Of a stretch of 64,000 nucleotides of DNA, positions 33,273 through 46,070 are shown piece after piece. Positions within the stretch are counted from its first letter, which is position 1; each line of letters starts with the position of its first letter. The translations under genes and the position numbers were made by a program. The notes beneath the pieces were generated by a model. It was given only the letters and a program-made list of their open reading frames with translations, had not been told where the DNA came from and did no database searches. This DNA comes from Bemisia tabaci (Eukaryota > Arthropoda > Insecta > Hemiptera > Aleyrodidae): NCBI RefSeq assembly GCF_918797505.1, contig NC_092799.1:27590382-27654381 (forward strand), given 5' to 3'.

Positions 33273-33652
33273 CAATTCCTACTTAGAATTCCTGGCCATT
33301 GGAGAATACGTGTGAGAGTGTGTGAGTAATATCTCCCAAGAACAAAGGGAAGCCGCCGGGCTACGTTTGGCGGGTTGCATACGTTTCCCGGTTATCTCCC
33401 ATACATTTAGTACAGTGAAATGCATTTAATACTTTTTTCCTTAATTTAAAATGTGATTCTGCCGAACAAATTTGTTTCTTTCGATAAAACTTGACAAAAT
33501 ATTCAACTGAAAATTCCACGCCTAGAATAAATTCACTTTCTCATGTAAAAAAATCAACTTTTATAAGTCCTCCGCTATACGATCCCGTGTGTTTTCGGGA
33601 GTTACGAACATTTAATCTCAAACCCATGGCCAGATATTGGGAGATGGTATTG
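33273..33652. mobile_element. 380-bp MITE, copy 1
   Basis: It is flanked by a 7-bp target-site duplication, gtgaatc (33266-33272 and 33653-33659), and interrupts satellite module C. Uninterrupted C copies (e.g. 36299) give the empty site gcatgtgaatcacaag. Ends are imperfect inverted repeats: caattcc... and, from the other side, caatacc..., with a shared subterminal CCTGGCCATkGG. It has no coding capacity. The 7-bp duplication and CA ends do not fit one superfamily clearly. Confidence 0.85.
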
Positions 33653-33829
33653 GTGAATCACAAGTACAGAGCGGGCCCAGCCCCAGGACCAGAGGGGCTG
33701 TGGAGAGCGGGAGGAGCCACTGGATGGGGCTTGAGGAGCGAAAAATGAGTGGACGCAGAAACGGGGGGAAAAGGGGGTGGGAAATTTCTCCTTAAGATTT
33801 TTTTTTTATTTTTTTATTTTTTTTTTGCT

Positions 33830-34170
33830 GATTAATATTATTATTTTATGCTGATTAATATGATTCATTATTATATGCTGATTAATATGATTACCTATAA
33901 TATGCTGATAAATATGATTAATTATTATATGCTGATAAATATGATTAATTATAATATGCTGATAAATATGATTAATTATTATATGCTGACCTATATGATT
34001 AATTATTATATGATGATTAAAATGATTAATTATTATGTGAGGATTAATTATTCTTACTATCTAATAAATAGGATTAATTATAATATGCTGATAAATATGA
34101 TTAATTATTATATGTTGACCTATATGATTAATTATTATGTGAGGATTAACTATTCTTACTATCTAATTAA
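33830..34170. repeat. 27-bp AT-rich minisatellite (module A)
   Basis: The unit is atgctgataaatatgattaa-ttattat. Further arrays are at 34545-34915, 35290-35660, 36475-36720, 37095-37470, 38280-38505, 38905-39265 and 40075-40325. Because 27 is a multiple of three, the plus strand reads as MLINMINYY repeats for up to 156 codons. I treat this as a by-product of the period, not as a gene. Confidence 0.85.
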
Positions 34171-36020
34171 ATGTAAACTTAAAGCTAATATTTACAGTAA
34201 AGGCGAAGTAATTTCAAAATCACTTGGATTTAAGAATCGGTCAACAAACAAAAGTGGACGATTTCGTGTTTCTTGCATGTATTTTGTATAGTGTTTCGTC
34301 TACATTTCTTATGTGTATTTTTTATTTTTTTTTCATCACTCTCAAATAGGGGGAAAACCGAGGGACCACCTCCAAAATGGAGGAAAAGAGAGAGGGGGGC
34401 TAACTTGGGGAGGGGGATGCACCAAATGCCTTAAAGGCTTTTTGGAGGTTCCTCAGACCACGAGAAAGATAAAACCTAATGGCGCGTGAAATCCATCATC
34501 GGAAACTCTCAAAAGGGGCGCATTTATTTTTTATTTTTTTTTTTGCTTATTAATATTATTATTTTATGCTGATTAATATGATTCATTATTATATGCTGAT
34601 TAATAGAATTACCTATAATATGCTGATAAATATGATTAATTATTATATGCTGATAAATATGATTAATTATAATATGCTGATAAATATGATTAATTATTAT
34701 ATGCTTACCTATATGATTAATTATTATATGATGATTAAAATGATTAATTATTATGTGAGGATTAATTATTCTTACTATCTAATAAATATGATTAATTATA
34801 ATATGCTGATAAATATGATTAATTATTATATGCTGACCTATATGATTAATTATTATATGATGATTAAAATGATTAATTATTATGTGAGGATTAATTATTC
34901 TTACTATCTAATAAAATGTAAACTTAAAGCTAATATTTACAGTAAAGGCGAAGTAATTTCAAAATCACTTGGATTTAAGAATCGGTCAACAAACAAAAGT
35001 GGACGATTTCGTGTTTCTTGCATGTATTTTGTATAGTGTTTCGTCTACATTTCTTATGTGTATTTTTTATTTTTTTTTCATCACTCTCAAATAGGGGGAA
35101 AACCGAGGGACCACCTCCAAAATGGAGGAAAAGAGAGAGGGGGGCTAACTTGGGGAGGGGGATGCACCAAATGCCTTAAAGGCTTTTTGGAGGTTCCTCA
35201 GACCACGAGAAAGATAAAACCTAATGGCGCGTGAAATCCATCATCGGAAACTCTCAAAAGGGGCGCATTTATTTTTTATTTTTTTTTTTGCTTATTAATA
35301 TTATTATTTTATGCTGATTAATATGATTCATTATTATATGCTGATTAATAGAATTACCTATAATATGCTGATAAATATGATTAATTATTATATGCTGATA
35401 AATATGATTAATTATAATATGCTGATAAATATGATTAATTATTATATGCTTACCTATATGATTAATTATTATATGATGATTAAAATGATTAATTATTATG
35501 TGAGGATTAATTATTCTTACTATCTAATAAATATGATTAATTATAATATGCTGATAAATATGATTAATTATTATATGCTGACCTATATGATTAATTATTA
35601 TATGATGATTAAAATGATTAATTATTATGTGAGGATTAATTATTCTTACTATCTAATTAAATGTAAACTTAAAGCTAATATTTACAGTAAAGGCGAAATA
35701 ATTTCAAAATAACTTGAATTTAAGAATCAGTCAACAAACAAAAGTGGACGATTTCGTGTTTCTTGCATGTATTTTCTATAGTGTTTCGTCTACATTTCTT
35801 ATGTTTATTTTTTTTTTTTTTTTTTCATCACTCTCAAATAGGGGGAAAACCGAGGGACCACCTCCAAAATGAAGGAAAAGAGAGAGGGGGGCTAACTTGG
35901 GGAGGGGGATGCACCAAATGCCTTCTGGGCTTTTTGGAGGTTCCTCAGACCACGAGAAAGATAAAACCTAATGGCGCGTGAAATGCATCATCGGAAACTC
36001 TCAAAAGGGGCGCATTTATT

Positions 36021-36445
36021 GAAACTTTCAAAATCAAGATGACAAATCGAATAGCGACTTGGTCCGTCCGCGCTCATACGTCGAAGGAGCAGAGTCAAGC
36101 CTTACTAAACGAGGAACTGGGTGACAGACTCGATTGCTGCTGGTTCCGGCCGCGAACCCCATCAAATGCAAAACACGAAAAACTGTGGAGGAACGCGAAC
36201 CGAAAAACCAGACAGCGAAATGTATTGATGAAGCATAGAAACAAAATGTGCGAGAAGAGCATGGAGGAGGGCAAATGTGCGGTGAGGCAAGGGGAGGCAT
36301 GTGAATCACAAGTACAGAACGGGCCCAGCCCCAGGACCAGAGGGGCTATGGAGAGCGGGAGGAGCCACTGGATGGGGCTTGAGGAGCGAAAAATGAGTGG
36401 ACGCAGAAACGGGGGGAAAAGGGGGTGGGAAATTTCTCCTTAAGA
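36021..36445. repeat. Satellite module C, representative copy
   Basis: The block is open on both strands: plus, 134 codons beginning MTNRIATWSVRAHTSKEQSQ; minus, 91 codons rich in Ser and Phe. The plus frame is basic (RNANRKTRQRNVLMKHRNK) and identical in the copies at 37851 and 39643. All copies are too recent for conservation to mean anything. No family recognised. Confidence 0.6.
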
Positions 36446-39400
36446 TTTTTTTTTTTATTTTTTTATTTTTTTTTGCTGATTAATATGATTATTTTTATAT
36501 GCTGATTAATATGATTAATTATTATATGCTGATTAATATGATTACCTATAATATGCTGATAAATATGATTAATTATTATATGCTGATAAATATGATTAAT
36601 TATAATATGCTGATAAATATGATTAATTATTATATGCTGACCTATATGATTAATTATTATATGATGATTAAAATGATTAATTATTATGTGAGGATTAATT
36701 ATTCTTACTATCTAATTAAATGTAAACTTAAAGCTAATATTTACAGTAAAGGCGAAATTATTTCAAAATAACTTGAATTTAAGAATCGGTCAACAAACAA
36801 AAGTGGACGATTTCGTGTTTCTTGCATGTATTTTCTATAGTGTTTCGTCTACATTTCTTATGTGTATTTTTTTTTTTTTTTTTTCATCACTCTCAAATAG
36901 GGGGAAAACCGAGGGACCACCTCCAAAATGGAGGAAAAGAGAGAGGGGGGCTAACTTGGGGAGGGGGATGCACCAAATGCCTTCTGGGCTTTTTGGAGGT
37001 TCCTCAGACCACGAGAAAGATAAAACCTAATGGCGCGTGAAATCCATCATCGGAAACTCTCAAAAGGGGCGCATTTATTTTTTATTTTTTTTTTTTGCTT
37101 ATTAATATTATTATTTTATGCTGATTAATATGATTCATTATTATATGCTGATTAATATGATTACCTATAATATGCTGATAAATATGATTAATTATTATAT
37201 GCTGATAAATATGATTAATTATAATATGCTGATTAATATGATTATTTTTATATGCTGATTAATATGATTAATTATTATATGCTGATTAATATGATTACCT
37301 ATAATATGCTGATAAATATGATTAATTATTATATGCTGATAAATATGATTAATTATAATATGCTGATAAATATGATTAATTATTATATGCTGACCTATAT
37401 GATTAATTATTATATGATGATTAAAATGATTAATTATTATGTGAGGATTAATTATTCTTACTATCTAATTAAATGTAAACTTAAAGCTAATATTTACAGT
37501 AAAGGCGAAATTATTTCAAAATAACTTGAATTTAAGAATCGGTCAACAAACAAAAGTGGACGATTTCGTGTTTCTTGCATGTATTTTCTATAGTGTTTCG
37601 TCTACATTTCTTATGTGTATTTTTTTTTTTTTTTTTTCATCACTCTCAAATAGGGGGAAAACCGAGGGACCACCTCCAAAATGGAGGAAAAGAGAGAGGG
37701 AGGCTAACTTGGGGAGGGGGATGCACCAAATGCCTTCTGGGCTTTTTGGAGGTTCCTCAGACCACGAGAATGATAAAACCTAATGGCGCGTGAAATTCAT
37801 CATCGGAAACTCTCAAAAGGGGCGCATTTATTGAAACTTTCAAAATCAAGATGACAAATCGAATAGCGACTTGGTCCGTCCGCGCTCATACGTCGAAGGA
37901 GCAGAGTCAAGCCTTACTAAACGAGGAACTGGGTGACAGACTCGATTGCTGCTGGTTCCGGCCGCGAACCCCATCAAATGCAAAACACGAAAAACTGTGG
38001 AGGAACGCGAACCGAAAAACCAGACAGCGAAATGTATTGATGAAGCATAGAAACAAAATGTGCGAGAAGAGCATGGAGGAGGGCAAATGTGCGGTGAGGC
38101 AAGGGGAGGCATGTGAATCACAAGTACAGAACGGGCCCAGCCCCAGGACCAGAGGGGCTATGGAGAGCGGGAGGAGCCACTGGATGGGGCTTGAGGAGCG
38201 AAAAATGAGTGGACGCAGAAACGGGGGGAAAAGGGGGTGGGAAATTTCTCCTTAACATTTTTTTTTATTTTTTTATTTTTTTTTGCTGATTAATATGATT
38301 ATTTTTATATGCTGATTAATATGATTAATTATTATATGCTGATTAATATGATTACCTATAATATGCTGATAAATATGATTAATTATTATATGCTGATAAA
38401 TATGATTAATTATTATATGCTGACCTATATGATTAATTATTATATGATGATTAAAATGATTAATTATTATGTGAGGATTAATTATTCTTACTATCTAATT
38501 AAATGTAAACTTAAAGCTAATATTTACAGTAAAGGCGAAGTAATTTCAAAATCACTTGGATTTAAGAATCGGTCAACAAACAAAAGTGGACGATTTCGTG
38601 TTTCTTGCATGTATTTTGTATAGTGTTTCGTCTACATTTCTTATGTGTATTTTTTATTTTTTTTTCATCACTCTCAAATAGGGGGAAAACCGAGGGACCA
38701 CCTCCAAAATGGAGGAAAAGAGAGAGGGGGGCTAACTTGGGGAGGGGGATGCACCAAATGCCTTAAAGGCTTTTTGGAGGTTCCTCAGACCACGAGAAAG
38801 ATAAAACCTAATGGCGCGTGAAATCCATCATCGGAAACTCTCAAAAGGGGCGCATTTATTTTTTATTTTTTTTTTTGCTTTTTTTTTTTTTTTTTTTTTT
38901 TTTATTATTATTTTATGCTGATTAATATGATTCATTATTATATGCTGATTAATAGAATTACCTATAATATGCTGATAAATATGATTAATTATTATATGCT
39001 GATAAATATGATTAATTATAATATGCTGATAAATATGATTAATTATTATATGCTTACCTATATGATTAATTATTATATGATGATTAAAATGATTAATTAT
39101 TATGTGAGGATTAATTATTCTTACTATCTAATAAATATGATTAATTATAATATGCTGATAAATATGATTAATTATTATATGCTGACCTATATGATTAATT
39201 ATTATATGATGATTAAAATGATTAATTATTATGTGAGGATTAATTATTCTTACTATCTAATTAAATGTAAACTTAAAGCTAATATTTACAGTAAAGGCGA
39301 AATAATTTCAAAATAACTTGAATTTAAGAATCGGTCAACAAACAAAAGTGGACGATTTCGTGTTTCTTGCATGTATTTTCTATAGTGTTTCGTCTACATT

Positions 39401-40993
39401 TCTTATGTTTATTTTTTTTTTTTTTTTTTCATCACTCTCAAATAGGGGGAAAACCGAGGGACCACCTCCAAAATGAAGGAAAAGAGAGAGGGGGGCTAAC
39501 TTGGGGAGGGGGATGCACCAAATGCCTTCTGGGCTTTTTGGAGGTTCCTCAGACCACGAGAAAGATAAAACCTAATGGCGCGTGAAATGCATCATCGGAA
39601 ACTCTCAAAAGGGGCGCATTTATTGAAACTTTCAAAATCAAGATGACAAATCGAATAGCGACTTGGTCCGTCCGCGCTCATACGTCGAAGGAGCAGAGTC
39701 AAGCCTTACTAAACGAGGAACTGGGTGACAGACTCGATTGCTGCTGGTTCCGGCCGCGAACCCCATCAAATGCAAAACACGAAAAACTGTGGAGGAACGC
39801 GAACCGAAAAACCAGACAGCGAAATGTATTGATGAAGCATAGAAACAAAATGTGCGAGAAGAGCATGGAGGAGGGCAAATGTGCGGTGAGGCAAGGGGAG
39901 GCATGTGAATCAAAAGTACAGAACGGGCCCAGCCCCAGGACCAGAGGGGCTATGGAGAGCGGGAGGAGCCACTGGATGGGGCTTGAGGAGCGAAAAATGA
40001 GTGGACGCAGAAACGGGGGGAAAAGGGGGTGGGAAATTTCTCCTTAAGATTTTTTTTTTTATTTTTTTATTTTTTTTTGCTGATTAATATGATTATTTTT
40101 ATATGCTGATTAATATGATTAATTATTATATGCTGATTAATATGATTACCTATAATATGCTGATAAATATGATTAATTATTATATGCTGATAAATATGAT
40201 TAATTATAATATGCTGATAAATATGATTAATTATTATATGCTGACCTATATGATTAATTATTATATGATGATTAAAATGATTAATTATTATGTGAGGATT
40301 AATTATTCTTACTATCTAATTAAATGTAAACTTAAAGCTAATATTTACAGTAAAGGCGAAATTATTTCAAAATAACTTGAATTTAAGAATCGGTCAACAA
40401 ACAAAAGTGGACGATTTCGTGTTTCTTGCATGTATTTTCTATAGTGTTTCGTCTACATTTCTTATGTGTATTTTTTTTTTTTTTTTTTCATCACTCTCAA
40501 ATAGGGGGAAAACCGAGGGACCACCTCCAAAATGGAGGAAAAGAGAGAGGGGGGCTAACTTGGGGAGGGGGATGCACCAAATGCCTTCTGGGCTTTTTGG
40601 AGGTTCCTCAGACCACGAGAAAGATAAAACCTAATGGCGCGTGAAATCCATCATCGGAAACTCTCAAAAGGGGCGCATTTATTGAAACTTTCAAAATCAA
40701 GATGACAAATCGAATAGCGACTTGGTCCGTCCGCGCTCATACGTCGAAGGAGCAGAGTCAAGCCTTACTAAACGAGGAACTGGGTGACAGACTCGATTGC
40801 TGCTGGTTCCGGCCGCGAACCCCATCAAATGCAAAACACGAAAAACTGTGGAGGAACGCGAACCGAAAAACCAGACAGCGAAATGTATTGATGAAGCATG
40901 GAAACAAAATGTGCGAGAAGAGCATGGAGGAGGGCAAATGTGCGGTGAGGCAAGGGGAGGCATGTGAATCACAAGTACAGAGCGGGCCCAGCC

Positions 40994-41373
40994 CAATACC
41001 ATCTCCCAATACCTGGCCATGGGTTTGAGGTTGAATGTTCGTAACTCCGGAAAACACACGAGATCGTTAAGCGGAGGACTTATAAAAGTTGATTTTTTTA
41101 CATGAGAAAGTGAATTTATTCTAGGCGTGGAATTTTTAGTTGAATATTTTGTCAAGTTTTATCGAAAGAAACAAATTTGATCGGCAGAATCACATTTTAA
41201 ATTAAGGAAAAAAGTAATAAATGCATGTCACTGTACTAAATGTATGGGAGATAACCGGGAAACGTATGCAACCCGCCAAACGTAGCCCGGCGGCTTCCCT
41301 TTGTTCTTGGGAGATATTACTCACACACTCTCACACGTATTCTCCAATGGCCGGGAATTCTAAGTAGGAATTG
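40994..41373. mobile_element. 380-bp MITE, copy 2, opposite orientation
   Basis: Exactly the same length as copy 1 but reverse-complemented. It is flanked by a 7-bp duplication with one mismatch, cccagcc (40987-40993) and ctcagcc (41374-41380). It sits in the last module C, splitting gggcccagccccaggacc. Sequence identity to copy 1 is very high. Confidence 0.85.
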
Positions 41374-41625
41374 CTCAGCCCCAGGACCAGAGGGGCTATG
41401 GAGAGCGGGAGGAGGCATTGGATGGGGCGTACGGGGAAAACCGAGGGACTACCGCCAAAAATGGAGGAAAAGAGAGAAGGGGGCTAACTTGGGGAGGGGA
41501 ATGCACCAAATGCTTTATGGGCTTTTTGGAGGTTCCTCAGACCACGAGAAAGATAAAACCTAATGGCGCGTGAAATTCATCATCGGAAACTCTCAAAAGG
41601 GGCGCATTTATTGAAACTTTCAAAA

Positions 41626-42474
41626 TTCCACGAAAGAACCGATGGAAGCACTTTTAGAGCCTCTAAGTTTTGTTTGAAGACACACATATACCTACACACC
41701 CTTACACATCTATACGCACACTGATGTGCGTGCGTTTCACCACTTAACCTGTAAAAAATGAGAATATCCTCTGTCAATATTGTCTCAGAATATTGGACGC
41801 ATTTAGCAGGCATATCTTTGAATGATTGTTGCATGCAAGTATAGTCAAACCAGGCAATTCGTCCAATATCCAATCAACAGATCTAATAATCTAATCTTTT
41901 CGACTAATCCTAAACTGCTAATGATTTCATTGAAAAATACGATCAAGTTGGTGTTTAAAGTTTGCCGTGTTAACGAACCGATACGATGGATTGATCCTTT
42001 TCACCATTCATCGGGTGGTCGAACGCCGTGCTGGCTCCATTGAAGACTGCAGCATGAGAGTTGAAATAGAGTTGAAATCTGGAGTGAGATATGGTGTAGA
42101 TTTATAGTAGATTGGTGGTGTACGCACGTACGTGTAGGTGTTTGAACCATCCAGACAATGTCCACACGAGCGCAAATGTATTCTGTGCGAATTAACGAAA
42201 GAAACATTAGAGTAGAGAATTTTCATTTATAATTATCACAAGATTATACCTATTCAATTACAGCACAAGACATTACAAAGTGAAAATGGTTAATGCAAAA
42301 ATCGCACAATTTCGAAGAAAGACTGTCTTGGTTAGAAAGAAGCAGACTTATCATCTTGGAATGTAAAGTTCCCTTTAAAAGTGGGAGAGAAGTAACCGAG
42401 TAACGATCTTCGCCGGATCTCGAAAATAACAATAGGGCAGAAATATTTAGCTTGCCTGAATGAAAAAAGCAACC
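41626..42474. other. Unique non-coding DNA
   Basis: No repeat of the flanking arrays and no supported gene. Minor features are a short CA/AC-rich stretch near 41683-41740 and scattered ORFs below 100 codons that look like chance. Confidence 0.4.
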
Positions 42475-44263
42475 GAGAAAAATTCAAGGAAATATTAACA
42501 TAGCGTCAGTTCCGATGAGTTGAAGACTACCCACCCTAAACAAAATATTTACGTGTGACACTTCATCTTCGGAGGGAGTTGCAAAAAGTAATGACTCCTT
42601 TTCGACAGTCAGCGGTTAATAATTGAGCCCTCGGCGTTTCCTATTAAATTAGGCACAGTCGGCTCCGAATAAATATTATAAAAAATATATCAAAGGAAGA
42701 ACATATTCATTTATACTGTCTGAAAAAAAGCATTCTACCATTTTTCATTGATTTCCTTTAGCTATAGAATAAACAATCATTCAGTGTAAAATAGGGGGAA
42801 TTTCTTCAATCCACTTGCGAGTGATTTTGTGGAGCAAATTTTGTAGAAGTAATACCGCGTCACTTCGAGCTGTTCAAGAGAATAAAGTTACAAGCAAGAA
42901 ATATCTATGTAAGGAATATAAGTTGGAGTTTTACCTTGTGAATAAAGATTCGGGTCTTATATAGAATTCCACGTGCTTCGATTCCCGCCAATCCTTGAAG
43001 TCCGCTTTTAGACCATTGCTATAAATTCAACCCAGTGACCTAAAAATATATAAAATTGACAATTTTATCGGCGGACTGATGTAGAACCATAGATGATTGA
43101 ATTTTTTTTGTGAACAATAAACTTGATCGGAATTGCATTGCGGACATTTATCGACATTACTTTTTCCAAAAGGAGGCGGACCAAAAATAAATCGAGGGGA
43201 AAGAAACGAAACTGAGAACTTTTCAAAGGAAGATATTTGTTTATGCATGTTTGACTGTGTCACTACCCATTATACCTATGTTTGAATGAACATCGCTTCG
43301 AAAAAACGTGCCAAAGAGGAACTTTTGTATTCCACTCGGATGAATGAACTTTTCTGGATGGAATGAACTTTTCTGGAGAAAAATTCAAGGAAATATTAAC
43401 ATAGCGTCAGTTCCGATGAGTTGAAGACTACCCACCCTAAACAAAATATTTACGTGTGACACTTCATCTTCGGAGGGAGTTGCAAAAAGTAATGACTCCT
43501 TTTCGACAGTCAGCGGTTAATAATTGAGCCCTCGGCGTTTCCTATTAAATTAGGCACAGTCGGCTCCGAATAAATATTATAAAAAATATATCAAAGGAAG
43601 AACATATTCATTTATACTGTCTGAAAAAAAGCATTCTACCATTTTTCATTGATTTCCTTTAGCTATAGAATAAACATAATCATTCAGTGTAAAATAGGGC
43701 GAATTTCTTCAATCCACTTGCGAGTGATTTTGTGGAGCAAATTTTGTAGAAGTAATACCGCGTCACTTCGAGCTGTTCAAGAGAATAAAGTTACAAGCAA
43801 GAAATATCTATGTAAGGAATATAAGTTGGAGTTTTACCTTGTGAATAAAGATTCGGGTCTTATATAGAATTCCACGTGCTTCGATTCCCGCCAATCCTTG
43901 AAGTCCGCTTTTAGACCATTGCTATAAATTCAACCCAGTGACCTAAAAATATATAAAATTGACAATTTTATCGGCGGACTGATGTAGAACCATAGATGAT
44001 TGAATTTTTTTTGTGAACAATAAACTTGATCGGAATTGCATTGCGGACATTTATCGACATTACTTTTTCCAAAAGGAGGCGGACCAAAAATAAATCGAGG
44101 GGAAAGAAACGAAACTGAGAACTTTTCAAAGGAAGATATTTGTTTATGCATGTTTGACTGTGTCACTACCCATTATACCTATGTTTGAATGAACATCGCT
44201 TCGAAAAAACGTGCCAAAGAGGAACTTTTGTATTCCACTCGGATGAATGAACTTTTCTGGATA
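42475..44263. repeat. 901-bp tandem duplication
   Basis: Copy 1 is 42475-43361 and copy 2 is 43376-44263. The motif aattcaagga is at 42481 and 43382. They differ by a 2-bp indel (aaacaatcat / aaacataatcat) and one or two substitutions. Between them, gaatgaacttttctgga is doubled, and this short direct repeat probably mediated the duplication. The 78-codon minus-strand frame (43027-43263 and 43930-44166, containing CPQC) is doubled with it and is not recognised. Confidence 0.9.
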
Positions 44264-44443
44264 AGTATGTGTTAAAAAAATGTATATGTAGATGAAAGTA
44301 CACTATCACAGTCCGAGAAGGTAGAATAAAAATAAAGAGGAAAAAGCGGGGAGAGACTGAAAAAAAGACACACACAGAATAATTATTACAAATCACAGAA
44401 CTTTTTGACCGGTATCCCGGTCTTCTAGCCACCATGATCAGAA

Positions 44444-44802
44444 GTTTCTTAGCTCCAGAAGGAAAAGTTAGAGTTCAGAAACAACAATAATCCTGTAAGT
44501 TTCTTAGCTCCAGAAGGAAAAGTTAGAGTTCAGAAACAACAATAATCCTGTAAATTTCTTAGCTCCAGAAGGAAAAGTTAGAGTTCAGAAACAACAATAA
44601 TCCTGTAAATTTCTTAGCTCCAGAAGGAAAAGTTAGAGTTCAGAAACAACAATAATCCTGTAAGTTTCTTAGCTCCAGAAAAAGTTAGAGTTCAGAAACA
44701 ACAATAATCCTGTAAGTTTCTTAGCTCCAGAAGGAAAAGTTACAGTTCAGAAACAACAACAATTCTGTAAATTTCTTAGCTCCAGAAGGAAAAGTTACCT
44801 GA
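44444..44802. repeat. 55-bp minisatellite, about 6.6 units
   Basis: Units begin at 44444, 44499, 44554, 44609, 44664, 44715 and 44771. The unit is gtttcttagctccagaagg, then aaaagttagagttcag, then aaacaacaataatcctgtaa. Unit 5 lacks ggaa, which makes it 51 bp. Units are nearly identical with no unique spacers. Confidence 0.95.
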
Positions 44803-46070
44803 GAAGCACCTGAGATTAATCAAAGTGCAAGAAGAGAAAAAAAAATGTTATTTTTTTTTTAATTTCTTTTTTAAGAGCCATTCGAATGATGTTACTACTT
44901 GAAAGTCTTAAGTGGAATTTCCGACGAATGTTTGAATGACTAGATGGATAAATCGATTGACCGATTGTCGAAGAAACAAGGAAACAGTCTCATTAACTAC
45001 TGGGGAGGCGAAATATTTTTTACCTTAAAGAAGAGAAATGAACGGCGAAACACTTTCACTATAATGAAGAGATAACTGGAAGAATGCTTGCACACTTGAA
45101 TAGGTACATGGAGAAAAAGATTACTTACCGATCGTGATGTTTAAATGCCACAACTGTCGATTCATCGTCGCTGATGAGAACGTTAAATTTATAAAGTAAG
45201 ATCATCACGAAATGAATCAGAAGAATAAAAAAATTCTACAACTCGAACATCAGAAAGGTTTTTCTTCCATGGGCGGTGGTAGAAAAACTTCGGTAGCGGT
45301 ATGTATAAATACTTAAAAGTCGATTTCGTTGATAGTAAAATTTCACTTTGAAACAGTCAACCGCGCAAGAGAATCACAGACAGAGTGAACGGACAGAAAA
45401 TCCACATTCGGATCTCTCAATGTAGGGGAAGGTGAAGGAATAGACGGGGGGGGGGGGGTTAGGGGATGAATCGCAGCACCGGGTAACCGGGTAACTGCAT
45501 AAGATGACGTGGTGGGAGGACCTTTTTGAATGCCACGGATGCCGCACAATAGGAAGAACGACGAATAGAGTCGAACCAAATGTTGAAATTTGCGAGACTC
45601 ATACTCTTCATAAGTATTTGAGTGATGGAATACCATTTTTTGGCGCGTATACGTAGTATAACACCTTTGCGATCGTTTCGACCCGCCCCCCCCCCCCCTC
45701 CCACTCGATACAATAACCGAATCCCTTAAGTAGTTCCTTACCGAAAAGTAACTACCGCGAACTTCCGAGATTTTCCAAAGCGTGTAAAAAGTTTACTAAT
45801 CCGTCAATAATAATGATTTAAATTCTTTTCTCATTCTGGGGCTTTCTAGTTTATATGTAATGAATACCAAGACTCCACGTTTCTTGGTTTTTTTTAAAAA
45901 AAAAAAAACCTAAGAATGCTCCGCGCTAATTTAAAATATGCATATATAAGCAGAAGCGAACGAACTGATTCGAGGATTGCTGACCAGTTTAAACGTCCAG
46001 ATCGAAAAACCTTTACATTTTTAACTACATTGTCTGTCGAGTCGTTTAAGCAAAAAAAAGAAACGAAAAA
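44803..46070. other. Non-coding DNA with G and C homopolymers
   Basis: No supported gene. It has a G-run of about 13 near 45448, a C-run of about 14 near 45686 and an A-run near 45895. Two overlapping minus-strand frames of 84 and 97 codons cross these runs and look like chance. Confidence 0.4.

Larger units (their letters stand above)
32690..41625. repeat. Higher-order satellite of three alternating modules
   Basis: Module A is a 27-bp AT minisatellite. Module B (about 290 bp) runs from caaaagtggacgatttcg to ggggcgcatttatt and includes a poly-T run. Module C (about 430 bp) runs from gaaactttcaaaatcaag to gggaaatttctcc. B blocks start near 32708, 34247, 34994, 35739, 36797, 37551, 38581, 39345, 40402 and (partial) 41425. 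C blocks start near 32978, 36021, 37833, 39625 and 40684. The order is C-A-B or A-B-A-B. The segment at 35311-37030 recurs at 38915-40634 with an offset of 3,604 bp, so the array has higher-order units. B derives from the 480-bp repeat upstream. Confidence 0.9.

Noticed and set aside
33848..34291. MLINMINYY repeat proteins
   Set aside because: Direct consequence of a 27-bp AT-rich minisatellite whose period is divisible by three.
36039..36443. 134-codon frame in satellite module C as a gene
   Set aside because: Both strands are open, copies are nearly identical by recent duplication, and no domain or start context is convincing. Described as part of the module instead.
44444..44802. CRISPR array
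   Set aside because: Repeats are contiguous 55-bp units without unique spacers, in a eukaryotic context with no cas genes.
45343..45713. Frames of 84 and 97 codons on minus
   Set aside because: Both span G/C homopolymers and overlap each other; no protein character.
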